Counted from the first letter of the stretch, positions 1 to 6,361 are shown. The stretch: DNA of 7,714 nt from a bacterium (GCA_021802745.1 JAJZRK010000151.1:1-7714), one strand, 5' to 3'. Numbers and translations are program-made. Notes: a model not told the origin generated them from the sequence alone.

Positions 1-267
1 CTCCGTAGCCACGTCCATCGCAATATTGTCCACACCGACGCCGGCGCGTCCGACGACCTTCAGGCGGCTGGCGCGGCGGAGCAGGCCCGCGGTCACCTTG
101 GTGGCGCTGCGCCCCACGATGGCGTCGTACTGGTCAATGCGTTCGAGCAGCTCGGCCGCCGGGAGCGTGGGCCGCTCGTCGACGTCGAAGTCGGGGACCG
201 CGCGCAACAGTGCGACGCCGTCGGCGTCAATTTCGTCGGTGACGAGGATCTTCAGGGGTTGGGGCAC
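1..267 (-). CDS. serA: D-3-phosphoglycerate dehydrogenase, N-terminal part (3' end outside window)
   Basis: Cytoplasmic NAD-dependent enzyme oxidising 3-phosphoglycerate to 3-phosphohydroxypyruvate, the first step of serine synthesis. Only the first 89 codons are present; the gene continues past base 1. The visible part is the start of the 2-hydroxyacid dehydrogenase substrate-binding domain: a KILVTDEID strand near residues 6-14, then IVGRSATKVTA (50-60) and VVGRAGVGVDNI (71-82), which are hallmark stretches of SerA. The NAD-binding Rossmann domain, catalytic Arg/Glu/His and any ACT or ASB domain lie outside. I chose GTG at 267-265 because it puts the first beta strand about five residues from the N-terminus, as is usual. 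An in-frame GTG at 303-301 would add 12 residues. Neither start has a convincing Shine-Dalgarno. The gene is divergent from the acetyltransferase at 393. Family assignment is strong; the exact start is not. Confidence 0.9.
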   Translation of the reverse strand, partial: MPQPLKILVTDEIDADGVALLRAVPDFDVDERPTLPAAELLERIDQYDAIVGRSATKVTAGLLRRASRLKVVGRAGVGVDNIAMDVATE

Positions 268-392
268 GGGCAGGGCGAGTGTGGAGGCTGGGCCGCGCGC
301 CACGGGCGGGCGCGCACGCGAGGATGGAGCGAAGTCCCCTGCAATTTGGCCCCCCGGTTGCGCCGCCGCGACTGGAAGGAGAGGATTCCCGC
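268..392. other. Divergent intergenic region between serA and the GNAT gene
   Basis: This 125-base spacer must carry the promoters of both outward-facing genes. I could not find a convincing sigma-70 promoter on either strand. The only AT-rich spot is a short one around 349-355. A strong ribosome site for the plus-strand gene occupies its right end. No hairpin with a T tract or obvious operator palindrome was seen. Confidence 0.4.
374..384 (+). promoter_or_regulatory. Ribosome binding site fixing the GNAT gene start
   Basis: The purine tract GGAAGGAGAGG ends 8 bases before the GTG at 393. It is the best Shine-Dalgarno in the window, and it rules in GTG 393 rather than the longer open frame reaching back to 279. 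Confidence 0.75.
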
Positions 393-929
393 GTGCCAAC
401 CTTTCCTTCAGGATGCGCGCTCCATCGCGCCGGCCCCGTCGACCTGGCGGCGTACGCGGCGTTCAGCCGGGCGACGTTCAGCGACACGTACCGGGCCTCG
501 CACTCGGCCGATGCCCTCGCGCGGCACGTGGCGCACACGTTTCGGGACGACCTGCTGCGCCAGGAGCTCGACCGTCCCGAGCGCGCGGTGCTGGCCGTGC
601 GCGAGGGTGACGCTTGGGTGGGGTACGCGGTCGTGGAGTGCACGCCAGCCCCGCCGTGCGTGCGGGCGCAGCGGCCCGTGGAGATTGCCCGCTTCTACGT
701 GACGGCCGCGTGGCACGGGCGCGGCCTCGCCGCCCCCCTGATGGCGGCGGCGCTCGACGAGGCTCAGCGCCAGGGCGGCGACATGGCGTGGCTCAGCGTC
801 TGGGAACAGAATCCCCGGGCGATCCAGTTCTATGCGCGGCAGGGTTTCGCACCGGTCGGTCGGGCGACCTATCTGTTTGACGCGGTGCCCGAAGACGACA
901 TCGTCGTCGCCGTTGCGCTCTCGCGATAG
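393..929 (+). CDS. GNAT-family N-acetyltransferase, PaiA-like
   Basis: Predicted cytoplasmic acetyl-CoA-dependent N-acetyltransferase of 178 residues, normal for a single GNAT domain. Motif A (acetyl-CoA pyrophosphate binding) is ARFYVTAAWHGRGLAAPLM at residues 99-117, with HGRGLA in the usual (Q/R)xxGx(G/A) place. Motif B follows as LSVWEQNPRAIQFYARQGF at 134-152, with the family Asn140, Ala143, Tyr147 and GF. The N-terminal FSDTY...LLRQELDRPE segment (29-64) and the end in DDIVVAVAL resemble the B. subtilis PaiA spermidine/spermine acetyltransferase group, but the substrate cannot be read from sequence. The start is GTG with a strong ribosome site. The gene stands alone: serA is divergent upstream and tal begins 122 bases downstream. 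Family is secure; the PaiA comparison is from memory of motif style and moderate. Confidence 0.85.
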   Translation: MPTFPSGCALHRAGPVDLAAYAAFSRATFSDTYRASHSADALARHVAHTFRDDLLRQELDRPERAVLAVREGDAWVGYAVVECTPAPPCVRAQRPVEIARFYVTAAWHGRGLAAPLMAAALDEAQRQGGDMAWLSVWEQNPRAIQFYARQGFAPVGRATYLFDAVPEDDIVVAVALSR

Positions 930-1002
930 CTGTCCGCACTCCACCATTCCTGTTCGGCCGCGACTCCCAACTCTCCACTGGCTGGTCGGCGCAGTAAGTT
1001 TC

Positions 1003-1026
1003 AGGGGGCGGCTCGTACCGCCCCTT
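1003..1026 (+). terminator. GC-rich hairpin between the GNAT gene and tal
   Basis: GGGGCGG (1005-1011) pairs exactly with CCGCCCC (1018-1024) around a six-base CTCGTA loop. A G-T and an A-T pair extend the stem to nine pairs. It is followed only by CTTTCACTT, so the T tract is poor. It lies 73 bases after the GNAT stop and 25 bases before the tal ATG. It could be a weak terminator for the upstream gene or a leader hairpin of the tal operon; the sequence does not decide. Confidence 0.35.
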
Positions 1027-1051
1027 TCACTTGCCATCCATCGCCCATCCC

Positions 1052-2194
1052 ATGCCCGCACCGCGCCTCCAGGCATTGCACGATGCCGGACAGTCCCTCT
1101 GGCTCGACTACATTGACCGGCCCATGCTGCACAACGGGGAACTCGCGCGCCGCATCCGCGACGACGTGCTCACCGGGATGACCTCCAACCCCGCGATCTT
1201 CGAGAAGGCGCTGGCGCAGGGGACGGCGTACGACGCCCAGGTGGCGGAACTGACCGGTGCGACGTCGGCATGGCAGCTGTTCGAAGCGCTCGCGTCCACC
1301 GACGTCCGCGCGGCGTGCGACCTGTTCCGTGCCGTGTACGATGCGACCGACGGGGCCGACGGCTACGTCTCCCTCGAAGTCTCTCCGAACGTGGCCAACG
1401 ACGCCGAGGGCACGGTGCGCGAGGCGCGCCACCTCTGGGCGCTGGTGGACCGGCCCAACGTGATGATCAAGGTGCCAGGCACCGAGGCGGGGTGCGCCGC
1501 GCTCCGCCAGCTCATTGCCGACGGCATCAACGTGAACGTGACGTTGCTCTTCGCCGTCGGCGCCTACGCCCGCGTGGTCGAGGCATACCTTGCCGGGCTC
1601 GAGGCGCGGGCCCTCGCGCGCGCGCCGCTCGCTGCGGTGGCCAGCGTAGCGTCGTTCTTCGTGAGCCGTGTGGACACCGAGATTGACAAGCGGCTCGACG
1701 CGATGCTGGCGGCAGGTTCGCTGGGCGCCGGCGAAGCGGCGGCGCTCAAGGGGAAGGCCGCGGTGGCCAACGCCAAGCTCGCCTATCGCCTGTTCGAGGA
1801 GCAATTCAGCGGGCCGCGCTGGACCGCGCTGGCGGCGCGCGGCGCCCGCGTGCAGCGCCCGCTCTGGGCGAGCACGTCCACCAAGAATCCGTCGTATCGC
1901 GACGTCATCTACGTCGAGGAACTCGTGGGCCCGCAGACGGTCAACACGCTGCCGCCGGCCACCCTCGAGGCGTTCCGCGACCACGGGGAGACGCGGCGCA
2001 CGATTGACCTAGACCTCGCGGGCGCCGAACGCGCGCTCGCCTCCGTGGAGGCCACCGGCATTTCGGTGCGCCAGGTGACCGACCAGCTGCTCGGCGAAGG
2101 CCTCGCCGCATTCCAAAAGGCCTTCGACACGCTGCTGACCGGGCTCGAGGCCAAGGCGGCCGCCCTCGGCCGGCCTGTGGCCGCGGGCCGCTGA
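1052..2194 (+). CDS. tal: Transaldolase (long actinobacterial/cyanobacterial type)
   Basis: Cytoplasmic enzyme of the non-oxidative pentose phosphate pathway. It moves a dihydroxyacetone unit between sedoheptulose-7-phosphate plus glyceraldehyde-3-phosphate and erythrose-4-phosphate plus fructose-6-phosphate. The protein has 380 residues and a single TIM-barrel domain, matching the roughly 370-residue transaldolases of actinobacteria rather than the shorter E. coli TalB. Visible sites are LWLDYIDR (16-23, catalytic Asp19), MTSNPAIFEKA (43-53), YVSLEVSP (105-112, catalytic Glu109), MIKVPGT (138-144, Schiff-base Lys140), INVNVTLLF (159-167) and ASVASFFVSRVD (197-208). Later markers are WASTSTKNP (272-280) and TVNTLPP (296-302). 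I prefer ATG 1052; an in-frame TTG at 1031 would add seven residues. Neither start has a Shine-Dalgarno. First gene of the operon; pyk follows after 10 bases. In some bacteria this type of Tal is fused to Pgi, which here is encoded three genes downstream. Confidence 0.95.
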   Translation: MPAPRLQALHDAGQSLWLDYIDRPMLHNGELARRIRDDVLTGMTSNPAIFEKALAQGTAYDAQVAELTGATSAWQLFEALASTDVRAACDLFRAVYDATDGADGYVSLEVSPNVANDAEGTVREARHLWALVDRPNVMIKVPGTEAGCAALRQLIADGINVNVTLLFAVGAYARVVEAYLAGLEARALARAPLAAVASVASFFVSRVDTEIDKRLDAMLAAGSLGAGEAAALKGKAAVANAKLAYRLFEEQFSGPRWTALAARGARVQRPLWASTSTKNPSYRDVIYVEELVGPQTVNTLPPATLEAFRDHGETRRTIDLDLAGAERALASVEATGISVRQVTDQLLGEGLAAFQKAFDTLLTGLEAKAAALGRPVAAGR

Positions 2195-2198
2195 GGAG
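2193..2198 (+). promoter_or_regulatory. Ribosome binding site of pyk overlapping the tal stop codon
   Basis: GAGGAG overlaps the TGA of tal by two bases and sits 6 bases before the pyk ATG. This arrangement lets ribosomes finishing tal restart on pyk, so the two are probably translationally coupled. Confidence 0.7.
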
Positions 2199-2204
2199 CT
2201 GCCC

Positions 2205-3614
2205 ATGCCGAGCGCCCGCAAGCGCACCAAGGTGGTCTGCACCATCGGCCCTGCCTCGTCCGATCCCGACATGCTGCGCGCGCTGGCGCAGGCCGGGCTC
2301 GACGTGGCCCGCATCAACTTTTCGCACGGGACGCACGAGCAGCATGCCGCGCGCATTGCCGACATCCGGCGCCTCGCGTCGGAGCTGAACCGGCCCGTCG
2401 CGATCCTCGGCGACCTGCAGGGGCCGCGCATTCGCGTCGGGCATCTCGAGAATCCCATCCAGCTGCAGGAAGGGGCCGAGGTGACGCTGGCCCGCGAGGG
2501 GATCGCGCGTCCGTCGGACATCCCGGTCACCTACGACGACCTCGCCCGCGACGTTTCCGCCGGCGTGCGCATTCTGCTCGATGACGGCCTGCTGGCGCTC
2601 GACGTGCTTGCGGTGGACGGCGACTTCGTGCGCTGCGTCGTCGTGTACGGCGGCCCGCTGAAGTCGCACAAGGGACTCAACCTCCCCGGCGTGAAGGTCT
2701 CGGCGCCGACGCTCACCGAGAAGGACCACGTCGACATCGCCTTTGCCATCGAACACCAGCTCGACTACCTGGCGCTGTCGTTCGTGCGCCAGCCGTCCGA
2801 CATGGCCACGCTGCGTGCCCTGGTCCCCAAGGGCATGCTGCTCGTGGCGAAGATCGAGAAGGACTCGGCGCTGCACGACATCGAGGAGATCCTGAAGGCG
2901 TCGGATGCGGTCATGGTGGCGCGCGGCGACCTCGGCGTGGAACTCCCGTTCGAGGAAGTGCCCATCGCCCAGAAGCGCATCATCGCGCTCGCGAACCGCT
3001 TCGGGCGGCCGGTGATCACGGCGACGCAGATGCTCGAGTCCATGATCACCAACCCGCGCCCGACGCGCGCCGAGGCGAGCGACGTGGCCAACGCGATCTT
3101 CGACGGCACCGATGCGGTGATGCTCTCGGCCGAGACGGCGAGCGGCGCGTATCCCAAGCTGGCGGTCGAGGCCATGGTGCGCATTGCGCTCGAGGCCGAG
3201 AGGCACCCCGTGCCGCGCGGTGTGGGCGCCGATCGCGTGGAGGCCGGGCAGGCGAGCGTCGAGGAGACCATCGCCGGCGCGACCGTCACGGCCGTGCGCA
3301 TGGTGGGGGCCGTGGCGGTGGCCGTGTTCACCAAGTCGGGGTTCGCGGCGCGCATCGTTGCCGCGCGGCGGCCAGGAGTGCCGATCATCGCATTCACGGA
3401 CCAGGCGCGCACGTACCGCCAGCTCGCGCTCGTCTGGGGCGTCACACCGGTGCTCGTGCCGCACGCCGACACCTACGAGCAGATGTCGTGGAGCGCGCGC
3501 GGCATCTGCGTGGATCTCGGCTTCGCCAAGCCGGGTGACCGCGTGGTCATGACCGCCGGCGTTCCCTTCGACGTGCCCGGCACCACCAACACCCTCAAGG
3601 TGGAGACGGTGTGA
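2205..3614 (+). CDS. pyk: Pyruvate kinase
   Basis: Last step of glycolysis in the cytoplasm: phosphoenolpyruvate plus ADP gives pyruvate plus ATP. The 469 residues match the usual bacterial length. The A domain opens with TKVVCTIGPAS (8-18) and AGLDVARINFSHG (30-42, phosphate-site Arg36, cation-site Asn38 and Ser40). ILGDLQGPRIRVG follows at 67-79. The small B domain (about 81-160) carries DDGLL and KSHKGLNLPG. The signature LLVAKIEK (212-219) holds catalytic Lys216 and Mg ligand Glu218, VARGDLGVE (238-246) gives Asp242, and ITATQMLESM (271-280) and PTRAEASDVANAIFDGTD (286-303) are intact. The C-terminal domain (about 350-469) includes VAVFTKSGFAARIVAARRP. In the 67-79 stretch, Thr/Glu of potassium-dependent enzymes are replaced by Leu71 and Arg75, which suggests potassium independence. 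The gene ends in GTGA, overlapping the next start by four bases. Confidence 0.97.
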   Translation: MPSARKRTKVVCTIGPASSDPDMLRALAQAGLDVARINFSHGTHEQHAARIADIRRLASELNRPVAILGDLQGPRIRVGHLENPIQLQEGAEVTLAREGIARPSDIPVTYDDLARDVSAGVRILLDDGLLALDVLAVDGDFVRCVVVYGGPLKSHKGLNLPGVKVSAPTLTEKDHVDIAFAIEHQLDYLALSFVRQPSDMATLRALVPKGMLLVAKIEKDSALHDIEEILKASDAVMVARGDLGVELPFEEVPIAQKRIIALANRFGRPVITATQMLESMITNPRPTRAEASDVANAIFDGTDAVMLSAETASGAYPKLAVEAMVRIALEAERHPVPRGVGADRVEAGQASVEETIAGATVTAVRMVGAVAVAVFTKSGFAARIVAARRPGVPIIAFTDQARTYRQLALVWGVTPVLVPHADTYEQMSWSARGICVDLGFAKPGDRVVMTAGVPFDVPGTTNTLKVETV

Positions 3615-4384
3615 GGCTCACCTTCCTCGGCACTGGCACGAGCTTCGGCGTCCCCGTCGTCGGGTGTGCCTGCGCCGTGTGCCGGTCCGGGGATCCGCGC
3701 GACAAGCGCACGCGCGTCGGCGCGGTGGTCGAGGTTGGCCACACGCGCCTGTTGATTGACACGCCGCCCGAATTGCGCCTTCAGCTCATCGCCACGGGGA
3801 TCCACGATGTGGACGCCGTGCTCTACACGCACGACCACGCCGACCACACGCACGGCCTCGACGACATCCGCGCCATCTCGGTGCGCCGCGAGGGGGCCAT
3901 GCCGATCTATGGCCCCGCCGAGACGCTGCAGGCGCTGCGCGCCAAGTTCCCGTACATCTTCGACGATGCCATCCGGCCGATGCCGGGCACCTACAAGCCC
4001 GAGGGGAGCGCGACCGCCCTCGAGCCGGGCGTGACGGTGCGCATCGGCGACGCCGACGTGACGCCCATCGAGGTGCCGCATGGCCGCTGGCGCGTGTTCG
4101 GCTATCGCATCGGCGCGCTGGCGTACATCACCGACGCAAAGACGATCCCCGACGCAGCCTTCGCGCTCATGCGGGGCGCGGAGGTGCTGGTCATCAACGC
4201 GCTCTTCCGCACGCCGCATCCCACGCACCTGAGCCTCGGCGAGGCGGTGGCCGCCGCGCGCCGCGTGGGCGCGCGGCAGACGTGGCTGACGCATCTGACG
4301 CACGACAACCTGCATGCCACGCTCGCGGCGGAGCTGCCGCCGGACATTCAACCGGCCTTCGACGGCCTCGTGGTGGAGTGCTGA
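3611..4384 (+). CDS. PhnP-like metallo-beta-lactamase-fold phosphodiesterase
   Basis: Predicted cytoplasmic metal-dependent hydrolase of 257 residues. It starts at a GTG overlapping the pyk stop, with GGAG at 3602-3605 as its ribosome site. The MBL core motif is THDHADH at 73-79 (His74, His76, Asp78, His79). Further ligands fit at His157 (VPHGRW), Asp175 (YITDAK) and His228 (LTHLTH). The N-terminal GTGTSFGVP (7-15) followed by Cys19, Cys21 and Cys24, plus His231 three residues after His228, reproduces the structural zinc site I recall from E. coli PhnP; His206 (PTHLS) is at the expected catalytic position. PhnP hydrolyses 5-phosphoribosyl 1,2-cyclic phosphate in phosphonate breakdown, but no other phn gene is visible here. 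Embedded between pyk and pgi, it more likely acts on some cyclic phosphodiester linked to sugar-phosphate or nucleotide turnover. The family is firm; the substrate is unknown. Confidence 0.88.
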   Translation: MRLTFLGTGTSFGVPVVGCACAVCRSGDPRDKRTRVGAVVEVGHTRLLIDTPPELRLQLIATGIHDVDAVLYTHDHADHTHGLDDIRAISVRREGAMPIYGPAETLQALRAKFPYIFDDAIRPMPGTYKPEGSATALEPGVTVRIGDADVTPIEVPHGRWRVFGYRIGALAYITDAKTIPDAAFALMRGAEVLVINALFRTPHPTHLSLGEAVAAARRVGARQTWLTHLTHDNLHATLAAELPPDIQPAFDGLVVEC

Positions 4385-5769
4385 TGGCGTTCACGCTCGA
4401 TGTGACCTCGATGACGGAGCCCGTCGTAGCCGCCGGTGTGCGAGAGGCCGACTGGGCGGGGCTCGCGGAGCGCTTTCGCGCGGCGCAGCAGGCCGTCACG
4501 GACATTGCGGCAACCGGCGTCTACGGGTATCGCGAGCTCGAACAGCAGGCCGCCGAGCGCGCGCGCGTGGCGGCGTTCGCCGCGTCGGTGCAGGGGCGCT
4601 ATGACGATATCGTGGTGCTCGGGATCGGCGGGTCGTCGCTCGGCGCCATCGCGCTGCGCACGGCCCTGCTCCCGCCGGCGTGGAACGCGCGCTCGAGCGC
4701 CGAACGCGACAGCCGGCCGCGCCTGCACGTGCTCGACAACGTGGACCCGCGGACGATCGCGGGCCTCCTTGGCATCGTCTGGCTGCCGCGCACGCTCTTT
4801 GTCGTGATCTCCAAGTCGGGCGGCACCATCGAGACGCTGGCCCAGTACCTGGTGGTGCGCGAACAGCTGGCGCGCGAAGGGCTCGACGCGGCGCATCACC
4901 TCGCGTTCGTCACCGACCCGGACAAGGGGGCGTTGCGCCGCATCGCGGTGCGCGACGGCATTCCCGCGTTCGCCGTGCCGCCCAACGTCGGCGGCCGCTT
5001 CAGCGTGCTCTCGCCGGTAGGCACGCTCCCTGCGGCGCTTTGCGGCATGGACGTCGAGGCCCTGTGCGCCGGCGCCACGGTGATGCGCGACGCGACGATG
5101 GGCGGCGACCTCACGGAGAACGCCGCCGGGCTCTTCGCCGTGCTGCAGTGGCGGGCGCACGAGCAGGCGGGGCAGGGGATGCACGTGATGATGCCGTACA
5201 GCGACGCCCTGCGCGACGTGGCGCCCTGGTTCGTGCAGCTGTGGGCCGAGTCGCTCGGCAAGGTGGATCCCGACGGCCTGCACGTCGGCCCGACGCCGAT
5301 TGCGAGCGTGGGCGCCACCGACCAGCACAGCCAGGTGCAGCTGTTCATGGAGGGGCCGGCCGACAAGACGGTCACCTTCCTGCGCGTCGAGAGTGCGGCG
5401 GACGATGTCGAGATTCCGCAGTCGGAGCCGGAGGAGAAGGCGCTCGCGTTCCTCGGCGGGCACACGCTCGGCGAACTGCTGGACGTCGAGTGCCGGGCCA
5501 CGGCCAGCGCCCTCGCCCGCGCCGGGCGTCCGTCCATGACGATGACCGTCGGGGCGGCCGATGCGTGGCATGTCGGCGGCCTGCTGATGTGGCTGATGCA
5601 GGCGACGACACTGGCGGGCGCGCTCTATCGCGTGAACCCATTGGACCAGCCCGGGGTAGAACTAGGTAAGCGATTGGCCAACCAGGAACTCGGGCATCCC
5701 GACTACCCCATACGTGCGGATGCGTCCGGACCATCACCCACGCCGAAGCACCATGTGCGCGTGGGGTAG
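4384..5769 (+). CDS. pgi: Glucose-6-phosphate isomerase
   Basis: Cytoplasmic interconversion of glucose-6-phosphate and fructose-6-phosphate. The 461 residues form the two SIS-type subdomains. Visible are VVLGIGGSSLG (77-87), VISKSGGTIETL (141-152) and the PGI signature NVGGRFSVLSPVG (201-213). Next come WAESLGK (287-293, catalytic Glu289), GATDQHSQVQLF (310-321, catalytic His315) and GVELGKRLA (424-432, catalytic Lys429). All catalytic residues are present. The ATG overlaps the previous stop by one base (TGATG), and GGAG at 4375-4378 lies five bases upstream, so I reject the longer open frame from 4282. The protein continues about 30 residues beyond Lys429; its last 20 or so (polar, Pro/His-rich) look dispensable. 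Codon use becomes less GC-biased from about base 5638. The next gene starts inside its last 17 bases. Confidence 0.96.
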   Translation: MAFTLDVTSMTEPVVAAGVREADWAGLAERFRAAQQAVTDIAATGVYGYRELEQQAAERARVAAFAASVQGRYDDIVVLGIGGSSLGAIALRTALLPPAWNARSSAERDSRPRLHVLDNVDPRTIAGLLGIVWLPRTLFVVISKSGGTIETLAQYLVVREQLAREGLDAAHHLAFVTDPDKGALRRIAVRDGIPAFAVPPNVGGRFSVLSPVGTLPAALCGMDVEALCAGATVMRDATMGGDLTENAAGLFAVLQWRAHEQAGQGMHVMMPYSDALRDVAPWFVQLWAESLGKVDPDGLHVGPTPIASVGATDQHSQVQLFMEGPADKTVTFLRVESAADDVEIPQSEPEEKALAFLGGHTLGELLDVECRATASALARAGRPSMTMTVGAADAWHVGGLLMWLMQATTLAGALYRVNPLDQPGVELGKRLANQELGHPDYPIRADASGPSPTPKHHVRVG

Positions 5770-6232
5770 CCGCGGGCGCGCCCTGGCCGCAGTGCGGACC
5801 GTCGCGGCGCTCGGGGGCTGCGGTCGAGAGCCGGTCACGCCGGAGTTTCCGCGGCGGTTCGGGCAGCAGGTGCTGGCCGGATTCGTGTACGCGGAAACGG
5901 GGGAGCCGGTGGTGGGGGCGAGCGTGCGCATCACCGAGGTGACCAACGGCGGATTCCCCAGTGCGCCGTCACGACCTGCGATCTCGGTCGGCGGTTGCTC
6001 AGGCCCGGACTGGTTCGTGGACTCGGCTCCCTCGACATCCAGCGAGGGGCGGTTCGCCAAACCCATCGGATTCGGGCCTTGGCCGAACTCCAAGTGCGTC
6101 GCCGTGGAGGTCACACCGCCGCCGGGGTCCCCCCTTCGCGGCGGTATCGCCTGGGTTCCCGAGATGCGAGCCACCAGCGACACGGACGTGCCCGACACGA
6201 CCCGGGTGGTGCTGCTGTTGACCAGGAAATAG
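5753..6232 (+). CDS. Putative small lipoprotein with CarboxypepD_reg-like domain
   Basis: I do not recognise a named gene. From ATG 5753 the product is 159 residues. The N-terminus has a basic stretch (SRGR, 6-9), an apolar segment (10-22, interrupted by Arg15) and a possible lipobox LGGC with Cys23, so it may be an exported lipoprotein; the signal is weak. Residues 41-60, LAGFVYAETGEPVVGASVRI, match the opening of carboxypeptidase regulatory-like beta-sandwich domains (G-x-V ... G-x-P-x-x-G-A-x-V). Later EGRF (98-101) and the final strand RVVLLLTRK fit the same fold. Cys82 and Cys115 could form a disulfide. Earlier in-frame GTG 5714 or ATG 5720 would destroy the signal-like N-terminus. The start overlaps pgi by 17 bases with only a weak GAAG ribosome site. 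Codons such as TCA, CGA and CCT are commoner than in the neighbours. The open frame is probably real, but this is the least certain gene here. Confidence 0.6.
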   Translation: MCAWGSRGRALAAVRTVAALGGCGREPVTPEFPRRFGQQVLAGFVYAETGEPVVGASVRITEVTNGGFPSAPSRPAISVGGCSGPDWFVDSAPSTSSEGRFAKPIGFGPWPNSKCVAVEVTPPPGSPLRGGIAWVPEMRATSDTDVPDTTRVVLLLTRK

Positions 6233-6265
6233 CGCCTACCCTCAGACTCCGGCACCGCGCTATTG

Positions 6266-6294
6266 TTGCACCAGATGGCATTTCCGGCCAAATT
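6266..6294 (+). promoter_or_regulatory. Weak candidate promoter upstream of the aldolase gene
   Basis: TTGCAC (6266-6271) resembles a -35 box. A 17-base spacer leads to CAAATT (6289-6294), which matches a -10 box at only three of six positions. The support is mainly that this is the most AT-rich spot between the lipoprotein and the aldolase. Confidence 0.2.
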
Positions 6295-6321
6295 ACAAGG
6301 CTGGCGACCCCCGGCTGCCAA

Positions 6322-6340
6322 GGGCGCGTCCAGCGCGCTC
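6322..6340 (+). promoter_or_regulatory. GC hairpin just upstream of the aldolase start
   Basis: GGGCGCG (6322-6328) pairs with CGCGCTC (6334-6340) around a TCCAG loop; six pairs are Watson-Crick and one is G-T. No T tract follows, so it is not a classical terminator. It ends 21 bases before the ATG. A GC-rich hairpin also stands a similar distance before tal; both starts lack a Shine-Dalgarno. Confidence 0.3.
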
Positions 6341-6361
6341 ACTTCACCGTGAACATCTGAC

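Larger units (their letters stand above)
6233..6361. other. Intergenic leader of the aldolase gene
   Basis: This 129-base gap is likely where the aldolase gene gets its own promoter. It contains an AT-richer island (about 6261-6298) in an otherwise GC-rich setting, and a GC hairpin nearer the start codon. I see no intrinsic terminator with a T tract for the preceding gene. Confidence 0.5.

Noticed and set aside
279..392. A longer N-terminus for the acetyltransferase starting at 279.
   Set aside because: The added residues are Arg/Pro-rich without family similarity, and a strong ribosome site points to GTG 393.
26..610. A 194-codon plus-strand open frame over serA and the GNAT gene.
   Set aside because: It is antisense to convincing SerA sequence and out of frame with the GNAT motifs, with Arg/Pro/Ser-rich content.
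1031..1051. TTG start adding seven residues to transaldolase.
   Set aside because: There is no ribosome site for it, and ATG 1052 gives a normal N-terminus for the family. It cannot be fully excluded.
1941..3464. A 507-codon open frame on the minus strand opposite tal and pyk.
   Set aside because: The plus strand encodes clear transaldolase and pyruvate kinase across the same bases. The antisense frame has a low-complexity His/Arg-rich translation, the usual artefact of high GC3.
3829..3857. A short repeat of CAC/GAC triplets that looks like a tandem repeat.
   Set aside because: It simply encodes the THDHADHTHG metal-binding motif of the MBL protein.
4348..5571. A 407-codon minus-strand open frame opposite pgi.
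   Set aside because: It mirrors strong pgi coding, has an Arg/His-rich composition, and shows no recognisable domain.
4680..5669. A 329-codon plus-strand open frame inside pgi.
   Set aside because: It lies in another frame of pgi with Ala/Arg/Gly-rich sequence and no motif; Pgi catalytic residues lie across this span.
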